From the NCBI GenBank assembly GCA_022450155.1, contig JAKUQR010000007.1, forward strand, positions 82,894 to 146,893: a stretch of 64,000 nucleotides of DNA, read 5' to 3'. Both the position numbers and the translations under genes were made by a program. Source of the stretch: Gammaproteobacteria bacterium (GTDB taxonomy: Bacteria > Pseudomonadota > Gammaproteobacteria > Arenicellales > UBA868). Positions 9,687 to 19,188 of this stretch are shown in pieces. Position 1 is the first letter of the stretch; every line of letters begins with the position of its first letter. Below the pieces are notes generated by a model. It saw only the letters and a program-made list of their open reading frames with translations, was not told the origin of the DNA and ran no database searches.

Positions 9687-10134
9687 GATAATGTGGAAGA
9701 AGAAAACGTCCACCACAGATGTTGTCTGACGATTTTATCGGCAAAAGTCTGACTTGAAAACAAGCTGCCTGTAATACCCCGCATGTCCTCAACCGGACAG
9801 ATGCAAATCTCATAGCGGGTATCGGGCGTTTACGGGCATCACGGATTCAATACCGATTTAACTGTACGTCTCAAGGCTATTGAGCCACCCGAATCTCCCT
9901 GAATAAACAGACCGGTCCCACCGTGGTCATGAGTGGGTCCGCCACGCCCGTAACAAAATTGGTCGTATTATCTTTGACATTGTTACCAAATCTAGTCGTA
10001 ATGCGCTGAATTGAATAAATATTTCTGGATGCTGAAACCCAGCCTGTTAATCCACTTGGACAGTATTAAAATATCGAGAAGCCCCGATAGATATATACAG
10101 ATTCCGAGGGGCAGTAGGTGATGAAGGGAGGAAA
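9687..10134 (+). other. 448-base non-coding gap where pyrH is usually found
   Basis: No frame in this gap resembles UMP kinase, and it is too short for the ~720-base gene. Two stem-loops are visible: GCATGTCC (9781-9788) with GGAC plus a bulge and ATGC (to 9804), and GGTCCCAC (9914-9921) with GTGGGTCC (9933-9940, one mismatch). Neither has a T-run. A TTGACA hexamer stands at 9974-9979, but the nearest -10-like bases (TAATGC, 9999-10004) are at a poor 19-base spacing. A strong Shine-Dalgarno (GGGAGG, 10126-10131) closes the gap. frr probably has its own promoter here. Confidence 0.7.
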
Positions 10135-10695
10135 ATGATGATCGATGAAATCATGTTGGACGCAAAAACTCGCATGAAAAAGAGCATCGCTGCAGTCAAG
10201 GTTGAATTGGCAAAGATCCGTACCGGTCGGGCCACCCCAGCGCTGCTCGACCATGTTGTGGTTAATTATTACGGCAACGATGTGGCGCTTAATCAGGCTG
10301 CAACAATCAGTGTGTCTGATGCCCGCACCCTGTCAGTGCAGGCTTGGGAAAAGAGCATGGTACCAACAATAGAGAAGGCTATTCTAGAATCACAGTTGGG
10401 CCTAAACCCTGTTACAGCTGGCGAGGTCATGCGCATTCCTATACCGCCGTTGACAGAAGAAAGGCGTCGGGAGATGAGTAAGCTGGTACGCAGTGAGGGA
10501 GAACACGGGAAGGTCGCCATTCGAAATATAAGGCGAGATGCAATTAGTCATGCCCGTGATTTGGTTAAAAGCAAGGACATCAGCCAGGATGAAGAAAAAA
10601 AAGGAGTAGAGCAGATACAATCGCTTACGGATCAGTACAGCGCAGAAATTGATGCACTGATCAAAGAGAAAGAATCCGACATTATGGAAGTGTAG
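10135..10695 (+). CDS. frr: Ribosome recycling factor
   Basis: Splits post-termination ribosomes together with EF-G. The 186 residues match the family, with the hallmark KIRTGRATPALLD near residue 30 and PIPPLTEERRREMSK near 101. Two adjacent ATG codons (10135 and 10138) follow GGGAGG; either may be used. The usual tsf-pyrH-frr order is interrupted, with 448 non-coding bases upstream. Confidence 0.96.
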   Translation: MMIDEIMLDAKTRMKKSIAAVKVELAKIRTGRATPALLDHVVVNYYGNDVALNQAATISVSDARTLSVQAWEKSMVPTIEKAILESQLGLNPVTAGEVMRIPIPPLTEERRREMSKLVRSEGEHGKVAIRNIRRDAISHARDLVKSKDISQDEEKKGVEQIQSLTDQYSAEIDALIKEKESDIMEV

Positions 10696-10758
10696 TCAAA
10701 TAGAAAGCTGATCAGCTGTATTATCTTGTCAAACATCTAGTCATATATAGTCGAACCT

Positions 10759-11496
10759 ATGCCGGGTGAAGATCTGTGTGAAGTGCCATACCATGTTGCC
10801 ATCGTGATGGATGGGAACGGTCGTTGGGCGCAGCGAAGGAAGCAGTCCAGAATTTACGGCCACAAGAAAGGGGTAGAGGCACTACGCCGCATCATAGAAT
10901 GCTGTGGATTTCATGGTGTTTCAATATTGACTATATTCGCTTTCAGCAGTGAAAACTGGCGTCGGCCACCAGCAGAAGTCACCGGACTGAAACGCCTCTT
11001 GTTTTCCAGCCTTGCTGCTGAAGCTGATAGTCTGGTCAGCAATGGTGTCCGGCTTCGTGTTATCGGTGATTTAGGACCGTTTGGAACTGATGTCCTGCAC
11101 TTGGTTCAGGACACGGAACGTAGAACAGCCAGTAACCACAAGCTGGAACTGGTCATTGCAGTGAATTATGGGGGTCGCTGGGACATCGTCTCTGCCTGTC
11201 GAAGGCTGGCTATGAAAGCGGTTGAAGGAAAACTTTCTTGCGATGCTATTGACGAACAGTGTGTTTCTGAGGCGCTCAGTACATCGACACTACCCGACCC
11301 GGATTTGTGCATTCGGACTGGCGGTGAATACCGAATTAGCAATTTTCTACTCTGGCAACTCGCCTATACCGAATTGTATTTTACTGAAACACTCTGGCCT
11401 GAATTCACCGAAGATGATTTTGTTGAGGCCCTGAATTGGTACGCCACGCGGCAAAGACGGTTTGGCAAGATCCAGGAACAGGTCAGGGTCTCCTGA
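10759..11496 (+). CDS. uppS: Undecaprenyl diphosphate synthase (cis-prenyltransferase)
   Basis: Condenses eight isopentenyl units onto farnesyl diphosphate to make the C55 lipid carrier for peptidoglycan and O-antigen. Family motifs in the 245 residues are MDGNGRWA (17-24, catalytic Asp18), the FAFSSENWRRP region near 68-78, and RTGGEYRISNFL near 193, which binds the incoming diphosphate. The start is ATG 10759. It lies 63 bases after frr in the same operon, ahead of cdsA and dxr. Confidence 0.96.
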   Translation: MPGEDLCEVPYHVAIVMDGNGRWAQRRKQSRIYGHKKGVEALRRIIECCGFHGVSILTIFAFSSENWRRPPAEVTGLKRLLFSSLAAEADSLVSNGVRLRVIGDLGPFGTDVLHLVQDTERRTASNHKLELVIAVNYGGRWDIVSACRRLAMKAVEGKLSCDAIDEQCVSEALSTSTLPDPDLCIRTGGEYRISNFLLWQLAYTELYFTETLWPEFTEDDFVEALNWYATRQRRFGKIQEQVRVS

Positions 11497-11600
11497 CTGA
11501 TCAGAGTTTAATTGGAGTCACAACAAGAGACGATCTGGTTCTAAAGGTAGGTTGTTCTGAGTTACCTGACAGCACAGTGCGGCCCTGCTGAGCTTATGGA

Positions 11601-12437
11601 ATGAAAAAACGGTTAGCAACAGCAACAGTGCTGGCGGCACTCGTAGTCACAGTTATCCTTTGGTTACCAGGCGCCGTATTTACCGGATTTCTAGTCGTCA
11701 CCAGTGGATTGGCTGCTTGGGAGTGGTCCCGGTTGATTCCAGGTGGGTTGTCCTCGGCAGTACGGGGCGTATATTCTGCCGTGGTCCCTATGGTTTTGCT
11801 TGGAAGTGCATTGTATGAGCCGAGTTGGGTGCCCCTGACGATAGGCGCATCAATGGTTTGGCTCGTGCTTAGCGGGGTTATTTTGTTTCAGATATACCAC
11901 CGATCTCAGGTGCAGATACGTTCCGGGCTTCTTCTTGGTTTGATCCTGCTCGTACCGGGCCCCGTTGCTTTGATTGCCATTCAGCAGAATCTGGAACAAG
12001 GGCGTTTGCTGGTTTTGATGATCTGCGTCGTTGTCTGGGCGGCTGATACTTTTGCTTATGCAGTCGGTAAACGATTTGGGCGACATAAATGGACGCCAAG
12101 TATCAGTCCCGGAAAAACACTGGAGGGCACACTGGGTGGTATAGTGGGTGCTATTGGAACGGGGATCATCTTCTTTTTTGTCCTGATGGAAAACTATAAG
12201 GTCGGCATCATTGGATTTGGCCCGTGGTGCTTAATCGCTGCATCAGTTGCCGTAATGGCAATCATTGGTGATTTGGTGGAGAGTGCTGTAAAACGCTCAG
12301 CGCATCAGAAAGACAGTGGCACCCTTTTGCCGGGGCATGGTGGGGTGCTTGACCGGATCGATAGCCTGTTGTGTGCGGCACCAATATTCGGCAGTTGGAT
12401 GTTTTTGTGGGAAAAGGGCGCAACAGTCGCGTTGTAG
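11601..12437 (+). CDS. cdsA: Phosphatidate cytidylyltransferase
   Basis: Integral inner-membrane enzyme that makes CDP-diacylglycerol from CTP and phosphatidate, the branch point of phospholipid synthesis. The 278 residues hold about eight hydrophobic segments. The C-terminal family signature SAVKRSAHQKDSG followed by HGGVLDRIDS is complete, including the Mg-binding Asp residues. ATG at 11601, 104 bases after uppS. dxr begins 4 bases after its stop, so the pair is tightly coupled. Confidence 0.95.
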   Translation: MKKRLATATVLAALVVTVILWLPGAVFTGFLVVTSGLAAWEWSRLIPGGLSSAVRGVYSAVVPMVLLGSALYEPSWVPLTIGASMVWLVLSGVILFQIYHRSQVQIRSGLLLGLILLVPGPVALIAIQQNLEQGRLLVLMICVVVWAADTFAYAVGKRFGRHKWTPSISPGKTLEGTLGGIVGAIGTGIIFFFVLMENYKVGIIGFGPWCLIAASVAVMAIIGDLVESAVKRSAHQKDSGTLLPGHGGVLDRIDSLLCAAPIFGSWMFLWEKGATVAL

Positions 12438-12441
12438 TGAG

Positions 12442-13683
12442 ATGATCAAAAACATCGCAATTCTGGGTGCAACAGGTTCTATCGGTACCAGCGCACTAGA
12501 TGTTATCGCAAAACATCCTGATCGTTTTGCTATCTGGGGCTTAACGAGTCATTCTCGTATAGACAATTGCTGTGCAATGATCGAAAAATTCCAGCCGAAG
12601 ATGGTGGCGGTTTCTGCTGCGATGACGGGTGATGTGGCTAACTTTTTGGCCAGTGGTTTTGGTTCGGTAACGCTGCTGGAAGGTGAACAAGGAATCAACA
12701 CGATAGCAGCTGCCGAGGAGGTTGATATTGTTATTGCTGGGATAGCAGGCGCTGCGGGATTTGCTTCGACACTGTCTGCGATCAGAGCGGGAAAGAAGGT
12801 CCTAATTGCAAACAAAGAACCTCTGGTCATGCTTGGCGAGATGCTGCGAAAGCTGGTTGCGGACTCGGGTGCTCAGATAATACCGATCGACAGCGAGCAC
12901 AATGCGATATTTCAGTGTCTCCCCAAAGCTGCACAGATCGATTGTATGAGCGGTGAAATAGACGCTGATCATGGATTACTGCGACATGGCGTACAAGGAA
13001 TTACCCTGACGGCATCGGGGGGGCCGTTTCTGAACACACCACCAGAAAGAATGTCAGACATTACGCCTGATCAAGCCGCTGCCCATCCTAGATGGACTAT
13101 GGGGCGCAAGATATCAATTGATTCTGCGACAATGATGAACAAGGGCCTGGAAATGATCGAGGCCTGCGCTCTTTTTGGTGTTAGCCCACAGAATGTTGAA
13201 GTGGTCATTCACCCAGAAAGTATTGTCCACTCTTTTGTGGAGTACCTAGACGGGTCGATACTCGCTCAATTAGCAAGCCCTGATATGCGTGTGCCAATCG
13301 CTGCAGCTCTGGGCGATTGTGAACGTATTGATTCGGGTGCCGAACGATTAGATCTTGTCCGGGTGGGGCAGCTTAATTTTCAAAAGCCCGATGACCGGAA
13401 ATTTCCTTGTCTTGTACTCGCTCGACAGGTTGCAGAGACTGGTGGCGCGGCTCCTGTGGTACTGAATGCCGCCAACGAAGTTGCAGTCAATGCATTCTGT
13501 GCGGGTAGGCTACGATTTACCGATATCCCTGATCTAATCCACTGCGCGCTTGAAGACTTTAGCAATCTGGCAGTTGATGATGTGGAATCCATAATCCGGC
13601 TAGATCAGCAGGTTCGCGATATCCTGCAAAATAGGTTAGACACAAGCGCCAATTCATCACAGCAGACGGCGGCAGAATGCTAA
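12442..13683 (+). CDS. dxr: 1-deoxy-D-xylulose 5-phosphate reductoisomerase
   Basis: Second enzyme of the MEP isoprenoid pathway; rearranges and reduces DXP to MEP with NADPH. I start it at ATG 12442, which gives 413 residues and puts the NADPH loop GATGSIG at residues 9-15; a longer frame from 12316 would lie inside cdsA. Catalytic-site motifs PIDSEHNAIFQCL and ASGGPF and the ligand Glu/Asn region NKGLEMIEA are present. The 3' end overlaps the first possible rseP start by 7 bases. Confidence 0.96.
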   Translation: MIKNIAILGATGSIGTSALDVIAKHPDRFAIWGLTSHSRIDNCCAMIEKFQPKMVAVSAAMTGDVANFLASGFGSVTLLEGEQGINTIAAAEEVDIVIAGIAGAAGFASTLSAIRAGKKVLIANKEPLVMLGEMLRKLVADSGAQIIPIDSEHNAIFQCLPKAAQIDCMSGEIDADHGLLRHGVQGITLTASGGPFLNTPPERMSDITPDQAAAHPRWTMGRKISIDSATMMNKGLEMIEACALFGVSPQNVEVVIHPESIVHSFVEYLDGSILAQLASPDMRVPIAAALGDCERIDSGAERLDLVRVGQLNFQKPDDRKFPCLVLARQVAETGGAAPVVLNAANEVAVNAFCAGRLRFTDIPDLIHCALEDFSNLAVDDVESIIRLDQQVRDILQNRLDTSANSSQQTAAEC

Positions 13684-15026
13684 TCATGGAAGTTGTCGAG
13701 AATGTGGTCTGGTTTCTTGTTGCTGTATTCATCTTGGTTACGTTTCATGAATTGGGACATTTTGGTGTTGCACGCCTTCTTGGTGTAGGTGTATCGAAAT
13801 TTTCTATCGGTTTCGGCAAACCCCTGTATTCTTTTCGATCTCGGCGTTCCGGCACTGAATATGTGCTCGGCGCATTACCTTTCGGCGGGTATGTAAAATT
13901 CATCGATGAACGGGAAGATCATGTCGATTCCCAGGATCTGCCTCATGCATTCAATCGCCAAAATCTGTGGGTCAGAACGGCAGTTGTCATCGCTGGCCCA
14001 GCTGCTAATTTTGTATTAGCAATATTCTTTTACTGGCTTGTATTCGGGATAGGCGTTCCAGGTGTTGAGCCAATAATCGGTTATGTGCAACCTGGGAGTT
14101 CGGCAGAAGCGATTGGGCTACAACGTGGAGATCGAATAGCCCAGATCAACGGTAGGAAGGTTCGCAGCTGGGGTGAGCATCGTTATTACCTTTTGGACCA
14201 GGTTCAGAATGGTGAAACGTTAACGTTCACTATTGAGACACCCACCGGTGAGAACAAAACTGTTTCTATAGAATCAAGCAGATTGGAGTCGGGTCAGATG
14301 AATCCATTGATTCTGGAGCAAAAGATTGGAGTACTACCACGAATAGCACCCGTTGTCGGGACTCTGATTCCAGGGGAAGTCGCGGACGCCGCAGGTATAC
14401 AGGTGAATGACCGGTTTATGTCGATTGAGGGTGTGCCTATCAACGGGTGGCGTGATGTGGTCGAGATTATATCGTCCAGGCCCGAACAGACGACCCGATT
14501 ATCTGTACTTAGAAATGGATCAATTAAATTGGCCGTAGTGGTTCCAAAAGCGATAAATTCCATGAACGAGGTTGTCGGTAGGATTGGTGTCGGACCTGCA
14601 AATCATGTCAATGTGGTGATTCGACTGGGCGCTGGTGAAGCGATCGTTCGCGCTGTTGAGGCTACCTGGCTTCTGAGCAAATTGACTGTTGGAATGATTG
14701 TTCAGATGATCCAAGGTAAAGAGTCAACAAAAAGCATTGGCGGACCCTTGTCAATTGCAAAATACGCTGGCGCATCGGCTGAATACGGCTTGACTGCTTT
14801 TCTGATGTTTTTGGCTATTCTGAGCATCAGTCTCGGAATTCTAAATCTATTGCCAATTCCTGTTTTGGATGGGGGGCACTTAGTCTATTTTCTTATCGAG
14901 GGTATAAAGGGTACACCAGTTTCTGAAACATTTATGTATAGGTCTCAGCAGCTAGGTTTCGCAGTTCTGGCTGTACTCATCAGCTTTGCTCTTTACAATG
15001 ATGTGCTCAATATTTTCAAATTCTAG
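13677..15026 (+). CDS. rseP: Site-2 zinc metalloprotease RseP
   Basis: Inner-membrane intramembrane protease that cuts anti-sigma factor RseA in the sigma-E envelope stress response and clears signal-peptide remnants. The 449 residues show the HELGH zinc motif (24-28) in the first membrane segment, two tandem periplasmic PDZ domains (about residues 115-285), and the second active-site motif NLLPIPVLDGGH near residue 390 in a C-terminal membrane segment. ATG 13677 overlaps dxr; an alternative ATG lies at 13686. It directly precedes bamA, as is usual. Confidence 0.95.
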   Translation: MLIMEVVENVVWFLVAVFILVTFHELGHFGVARLLGVGVSKFSIGFGKPLYSFRSRRSGTEYVLGALPFGGYVKFIDEREDHVDSQDLPHAFNRQNLWVRTAVVIAGPAANFVLAIFFYWLVFGIGVPGVEPIIGYVQPGSSAEAIGLQRGDRIAQINGRKVRSWGEHRYYLLDQVQNGETLTFTIETPTGENKTVSIESSRLESGQMNPLILEQKIGVLPRIAPVVGTLIPGEVADAAGIQVNDRFMSIEGVPINGWRDVVEIISSRPEQTTRLSVLRNGSIKLAVVVPKAINSMNEVVGRIGVGPANHVNVVIRLGAGEAIVRAVEATWLLSKLTVGMIVQMIQGKESTKSIGGPLSIAKYAGASAEYGLTAFLMFLAILSISLGILNLLPIPVLDGGHLVYFLIEGIKGTPVSETFMYRSQQLGFAVLAVLISFALYNDVLNIFKF

Positions 15027-15030
15027 ACCT

Positions 15031-17328
15031 ATGAAACTCAACCTGATATGCAGAGTACTTTGTTTGGTCGCGATGTTTGTCCTCTGCGGACCAGTGCACG
15101 CATTTGATCCTTTCGAGGTCAAAGATATACGGGTTGAAGGTGCTCAAAGAATCGAGGTAGGCACGATTTTCAATTACCTCTCAGTCAAAGTCGGGGATGA
15201 GATAACCGACGACATAGCTCGAGACTCGGTGCGTATACTGTTTTCAACCGGATTCTTCAATGATGTTCAGCTCAAGCGGGAAGGGGATGTGCTCATAGTT
15301 GTCGTCAGTGAGAGACCGTCGATCGCCTCGATAGAGTACCTGGGAAACAAAGACATTCGAGATGAAGAGATCGAAGAAGTCCTTCACTCAGTAGGATTTG
15401 TCGCCGGTAAGGTGTTCAGTCAACCAATGTTCGACAAACTATTGAAAACCCTACGTGAAAGATATTTCTCGCGGGGCCGATACTCTGCGACTATAGATTC
15501 GACCGTAACGCCATTAGATGCCAGTAGGGTGCGCATTCGACTACAGATCGACGAAGGCCGCGTGGCACGTATCGAGAAGTTGCGGATTGTTGGTAACAAT
15601 AAATTTACTGATCGCGAACTTCTAAAATTACTTGAACTGCGAGAGGATTCCTGGCTAGGTTTTCTTTCATCAAAGAGAAATTATTCAATTGATAAGTTGA
15701 ATGCATCGTTGGAGGCGCTAAAAAGTTTCTACCTGGATCGTGGATATATCAATTTTGACATTGATTCCCATGATGTCGCGATCAGTCAGAACAAGCAAGA
15801 CATATTTGTGACCATCTCCATAACAGAGGGCGAGCCTTACACATTCGGTAAGGTCGAACTGGATGACACGCAGGGGTATATAACTAAAGAAGATTTTGAT
15901 GCAGTTCGACCCCATTCCGGAGCACCGTTTTCTCGGCGCCAGGTGTTGTTGGCAAGATCAACATTGGAGTCAATACTCGCTGACGTCGGTTTTGCATTTG
16001 GCATTGTGAATGCAATGCCGGAAATCGACAGAGAGCGTAATCTTGTTGATTTTATATTTGCTGTTGACCCGGGTCCTAAGGTTTACGTCAGGCAAGTCAA
16101 TGTCCGCGGAAATCAGGCCACGCGAGATGAAGTTATCCGTCGGGAAATGCGTCAGGTCGAGGGAGCTCTCTACTCTGCGAAAGATATTCGACGATCACGT
16201 GAACGAATTCAGCGGCTGGGGTACTTTGATGAAGTGAAAATAGATACGCCGGCTGTGCCGGGTACTATTGACCAAGTCGACATCAATGTTACTGTCCAAG
16301 AACGATCAACCGGTAACTTTATGTTTGGGGTCGGGTATGCTGGTGCTGATGGGGTCCTACTACAGGCAGAGGTCAATCGGGAAAATCTTTTCGGCTCCGG
16401 TCGGGAGTTGAAATTCAAAGTTGAACAATCTTCGGTTGAGCAGGTATACGAGGTTGCCTATACCAATCCTTACTTCACGAAAGAAGGCGTAAGTCTGGGC
16501 TATTTTGTCGATTATAAAAATGTTGATACAGCTAAGACGACCAGTGCAGACTACGAATCTATCAGTAGTGTATTCGGTGTACGGACTAAGATACCGGTAT
16601 CGGAGTACAACTCTCTAAACTTAAGTGTTGGTTATGAGCAACTGGATCTGGAAGGCACCACAACGACACCAACCGAATTCAGTTCATTTATCACTGACCA
16701 CCCCAACAGTCAAAATCTAATTTTATCGGGTGGTATCACAAAGGATACCAGGGACAGCATATTTTTCCCCCAAAAAGGGTACCTTCGCCGGGCTTTATTC
16801 GCGTTTACTGGTCCTGGCAGTGACCTGGAGTACTATAAGGTGACCCTCCGTGGACGGTGGTATAGACCCTTAGGTAACAATCTGACAATGAATATACGCG
16901 GTGTGGCTGGCTATGGAGACGGGTACGGTGATCTTGATAAGTTGCCCTTTTTCAGAAATTATTATGCTGGAGGCGCCGGGACGGTTCGAGGATATGGTCC
17001 TCGTTCCCTTGGTCCTAGACCAAGCGATAGTTCGGGCGACGCCTTGGGAGGGAGTAAAAGAATAAACGCTACCACAGAACTGTATTTTCCGGTTCCTGGA
17101 CTGGATGACTCTAAAGATAAGCGGCTTAGTTTTTTTGTCGATGCAGGCCAGGTTTACGGGTCTAGCCAGAGTGTTGATCTTGCAGAACTACGTTATGCGG
17201 CCGGCATCACCTTCCACTGGTTCACCGCAATCGGACCTATGTCACTATCGTATGCAATGCCGTTTAATGACGAGTCGACTGACAACATTAATAAGCTTCA
17301 GTTCACCCTTGGCGCCATGTTTCGGTAG
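15031..17328 (+). CDS. bamA: Outer membrane protein assembly factor BamA
   Basis: Central Omp85 subunit of the complex that folds beta-barrel proteins into the outer membrane. From ATG 15031, 4 bases after the rseP stop, it has 765 residues. A signal peptide ends near GPVHA (residue 24). Five POTRA domains (about 25-420) follow, beginning FEVKDIRVEGAQRI. The C-terminal 16-strand barrel carries the lid-loop motif VRGYGP near residue 652. The protein ends GAMFR, so the last strand is not closed by a terminal aromatic residue. Confidence 0.95.
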   Translation: MKLNLICRVLCLVAMFVLCGPVHAFDPFEVKDIRVEGAQRIEVGTIFNYLSVKVGDEITDDIARDSVRILFSTGFFNDVQLKREGDVLIVVVSERPSIASIEYLGNKDIRDEEIEEVLHSVGFVAGKVFSQPMFDKLLKTLRERYFSRGRYSATIDSTVTPLDASRVRIRLQIDEGRVARIEKLRIVGNNKFTDRELLKLLELREDSWLGFLSSKRNYSIDKLNASLEALKSFYLDRGYINFDIDSHDVAISQNKQDIFVTISITEGEPYTFGKVELDDTQGYITKEDFDAVRPHSGAPFSRRQVLLARSTLESILADVGFAFGIVNAMPEIDRERNLVDFIFAVDPGPKVYVRQVNVRGNQATRDEVIRREMRQVEGALYSAKDIRRSRERIQRLGYFDEVKIDTPAVPGTIDQVDINVTVQERSTGNFMFGVGYAGADGVLLQAEVNRENLFGSGRELKFKVEQSSVEQVYEVAYTNPYFTKEGVSLGYFVDYKNVDTAKTTSADYESISSVFGVRTKIPVSEYNSLNLSVGYEQLDLEGTTTTPTEFSSFITDHPNSQNLILSGGITKDTRDSIFFPQKGYLRRALFAFTGPGSDLEYYKVTLRGRWYRPLGNNLTMNIRGVAGYGDGYGDLDKLPFFRNYYAGGAGTVRGYGPRSLGPRPSDSSGDALGGSKRINATTELYFPVPGLDDSKDKRLSFFVDAGQVYGSSQSVDLAELRYAAGITFHWFTAIGPMSLSYAMPFNDESTDNINKLQFTLGAMFR

Positions 17329-17339
17329 CGAGAGCTAAG

Positions 17340-17864
17340 TTGATTCTGAGAACAATCAAAATTGTCACGCTGTGCTTGCTATTTGTCAGTTCTGGGATGC
17401 TGTCTGTACAGAGCAGCTATGCAGGCGGACATCAGCTCAAGATAGGCTTTGTCAATCCTGTCAAATTACTCGAACTATCACCACAAGGAGAGAAGGCTCT
17501 GCTGCTGTTGGAAGAGGAGTTCCGGCCGAGAGATCAAGAACTGATCGACATTCGGGAGAAGGTTGTAGTGCTGGAAGATGATCTGGACAAAAATCGTCTA
17601 GTCCTTCAGGCTTCTCAAATCAAGAAAAAACAAAGAGCTATTGATAGTCTTAAACGCAAACTGAAAAGAGATCAACAAGAAGCCCGAGAAGATTACAATA
17701 TTCGCAGAAATGAGGAGCTCGCCAAGCTGCAACGACTTGTTCGTGAAATGATCGTTACAATTGCGAACGAAGAGGGGTTCGATCTAATAGTTGAACAGGC
17801 TGTTTATGTTAGTAATAGAATAGATCTGACTGAACGGGTTTTGCAGAGACTGTTGGAAGAATGA
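17340..17864 (+). CDS. skp: Periplasmic chaperone Skp/OmpH family
   Basis: Holds unfolded outer-membrane proteins in the periplasm before delivery to the Bam complex. The start is TTG 17340, 11 bases after bamA. The 174 residues begin with a signal peptide (cleavage near SSYAGG, about residue 28). The mature part has the typical start KIGFVNPVKLLE and a long Lys/Glu/Arg-rich coiled coil (about 55-140), which forms the Skp tentacle. lpxD, which normally follows, is missing. Confidence 0.88.
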   Translation: MILRTIKIVTLCLLFVSSGMLSVQSSYAGGHQLKIGFVNPVKLLELSPQGEKALLLLEEEFRPRDQELIDIREKVVVLEDDLDKNRLVLQASQIKKKQRAIDSLKRKLKRDQQEAREDYNIRRNEELAKLQRLVREMIVTIANEEGFDLIVEQAVYVSNRIDLTERVLQRLLEE

Positions 17865-17950
17865 CCCAACTCGGTGCCATTTCACTTAAACTAAAATAGA
17901 TATCGTTTGATCCGATACTGCTTTGTTCCTACTAAAGTCGGTAATTCCAT

Positions 17951-18397
17951 TTGACTGTACTAGATATTAACCGTATTCGGGAAATTCTTCCCCATCGTTA
18001 CCCGTTCCTGCTCATAGATAGAGTTACGCAGGTGGTTGACGGGAAAAGTTTGACAGCGGTTAAAAACGTAACGGTAAACGAGCCTATTTTCACTGGTCAT
18101 TTTGAGCATCGCCCAATATTCCCCGGCGTTTTGATGATCGAGTGTATCGCTCAGGCATCGGCTCTGCTGGCAAGTCTCATACTGGATGCCACGGCAAATC
18201 GACAGCGTCTTTACCTGTTTGCCGGAGTCGATCGAGCCAGGTTCAAGAGGATCGTTGAGCCTGGTGATCAGATGTCCATAGAAGTCGAGCTAAAGAATCA
18301 TAAACAGCAGGTGTGGCGTTGCAATGGAACCATTTCAGTAGATGGTGTTCTGGCATGTAGTGCTGAAATTCTTTTTACTCACAAGGATTTGCCGTGA
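17951..18397 (+). CDS. fabZ: 3-hydroxyacyl-[acyl-carrier-protein] dehydratase FabZ
   Basis: Dehydrates 3-hydroxyacyl-ACP in fatty acid elongation and competes with lipid A synthesis for 3-hydroxymyristoyl-ACP. The 148 residues form a hot-dog fold with LPHRYPFLLIDR (12-23) and the active-site helix GHFEHRPIFPGVLMIE, containing catalytic His and Glu. The TTG start at 17951 is effectively forced: an in-frame TAA lies at 17942-17944 and no ATG or GTG precedes the conserved region. It overlaps lpxA by 4 bases. Confidence 0.94.
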   Translation: MTVLDINRIREILPHRYPFLLIDRVTQVVDGKSLTAVKNVTVNEPIFTGHFEHRPIFPGVLMIECIAQASALLASLILDATANRQRLYLFAGVDRARFKRIVEPGDQMSIEVELKNHKQQVWRCNGTISVDGVLACSAEILFTHKDLP

Positions 18398-19164
18398 TCG
18401 ACAAGCGCGCATCGGTTGCGCAGGGAGCGAGTATTGGCAAAAAGGTTTCTATCGGCGCTTTTTCTATTATTGAGCAAGAGGTTGAGATCGGTGACGATAC
18501 CTGGATTGGTTCACATGTCGTTATTCGAAACGGAACAAAGATCGGCGCCTGTAACAAGATCTACCAGTTTTCGTCGATAGGGGAAGATCCACAGTTCGCA
18601 GCCTACAACGGAGAAAAAACCTCGTTGATCGTGGGCGATGGGAATGTTATCCGGGAGTACGTAACGCTAAATCGTGGTTCACCAGCAGGAACCGGTATAA
18701 CGCAAATCGGTGACAACAACTTTTTGATGGCTTACGTGCATATTGCGCATGATAGCCGATTAGGGGACAACATTACTTTCGCTAACGGTGCAAGTCTTGC
18801 CGGGCATGTTGAGATAGGAGACTGTGCGATACTCGGTGGATTTACACTGGTGCACCAGTTTTGTCGGGTTGGCGCTCACGCCATTACAGGCATAGGCACC
18901 GTTTGCCTTAAGGATATACCGCCATTTTTGATGGTGTCTGGAAATCCAGGAAAACCCTACGGCATAAACAGCAAGGGGCTTCGCCGACGCGGATTCAGTG
19001 AGGATGTCATTTCGGCGATTAAAACCGGCTATCGCTGTCTTTACCGATCAAACAATGATTTGCAGACTGCTATCGAGGAACTTCAGTTGCTGGGTGCAAC
19101 CCAAAAAGAATTAGAACAACTCGCGTCATTCGTCATGGCCTCAGATCGGGGTATTGTTCGTTAG
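18394..19164 (+). CDS. lpxA: Acyl-ACP--UDP-N-acetylglucosamine O-acyltransferase
   Basis: First enzyme of lipid A synthesis; adds 3-hydroxyacyl to O3 of UDP-GlcNAc. The 256 residues are the normal length: a left-handed beta helix of hexapeptide repeats (about 1-185) with the catalytic His in AYVHIAHDS near residue 117, then a helical C-terminal domain. It starts with GTG in the GTGA overlap with fabZ, a translational-coupling arrangement. With lpxB downstream it supplies two lipid A steps; the third usual partner, lpxD, is not here. Confidence 0.96.
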   Translation: MIDKRASVAQGASIGKKVSIGAFSIIEQEVEIGDDTWIGSHVVIRNGTKIGACNKIYQFSSIGEDPQFAAYNGEKTSLIVGDGNVIREYVTLNRGSPAGTGITQIGDNNFLMAYVHIAHDSRLGDNITFANGASLAGHVEIGDCAILGGFTLVHQFCRVGAHAITGIGTVCLKDIPPFLMVSGNPGKPYGINSKGLRRRGFSEDVISAIKTGYRCLYRSNNDLQTAIEELQLLGATQKELEQLASFVMASDRGIVR

Positions 19165-19188
19165 AATGAACTAGAGGGAGCAGTAACA

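Noticed and set aside
9687..10134. Decayed pyrH gene
   Set aside because: No frame carries UMP-kinase motifs such as the N-terminal KLSGE; the space is also too short.
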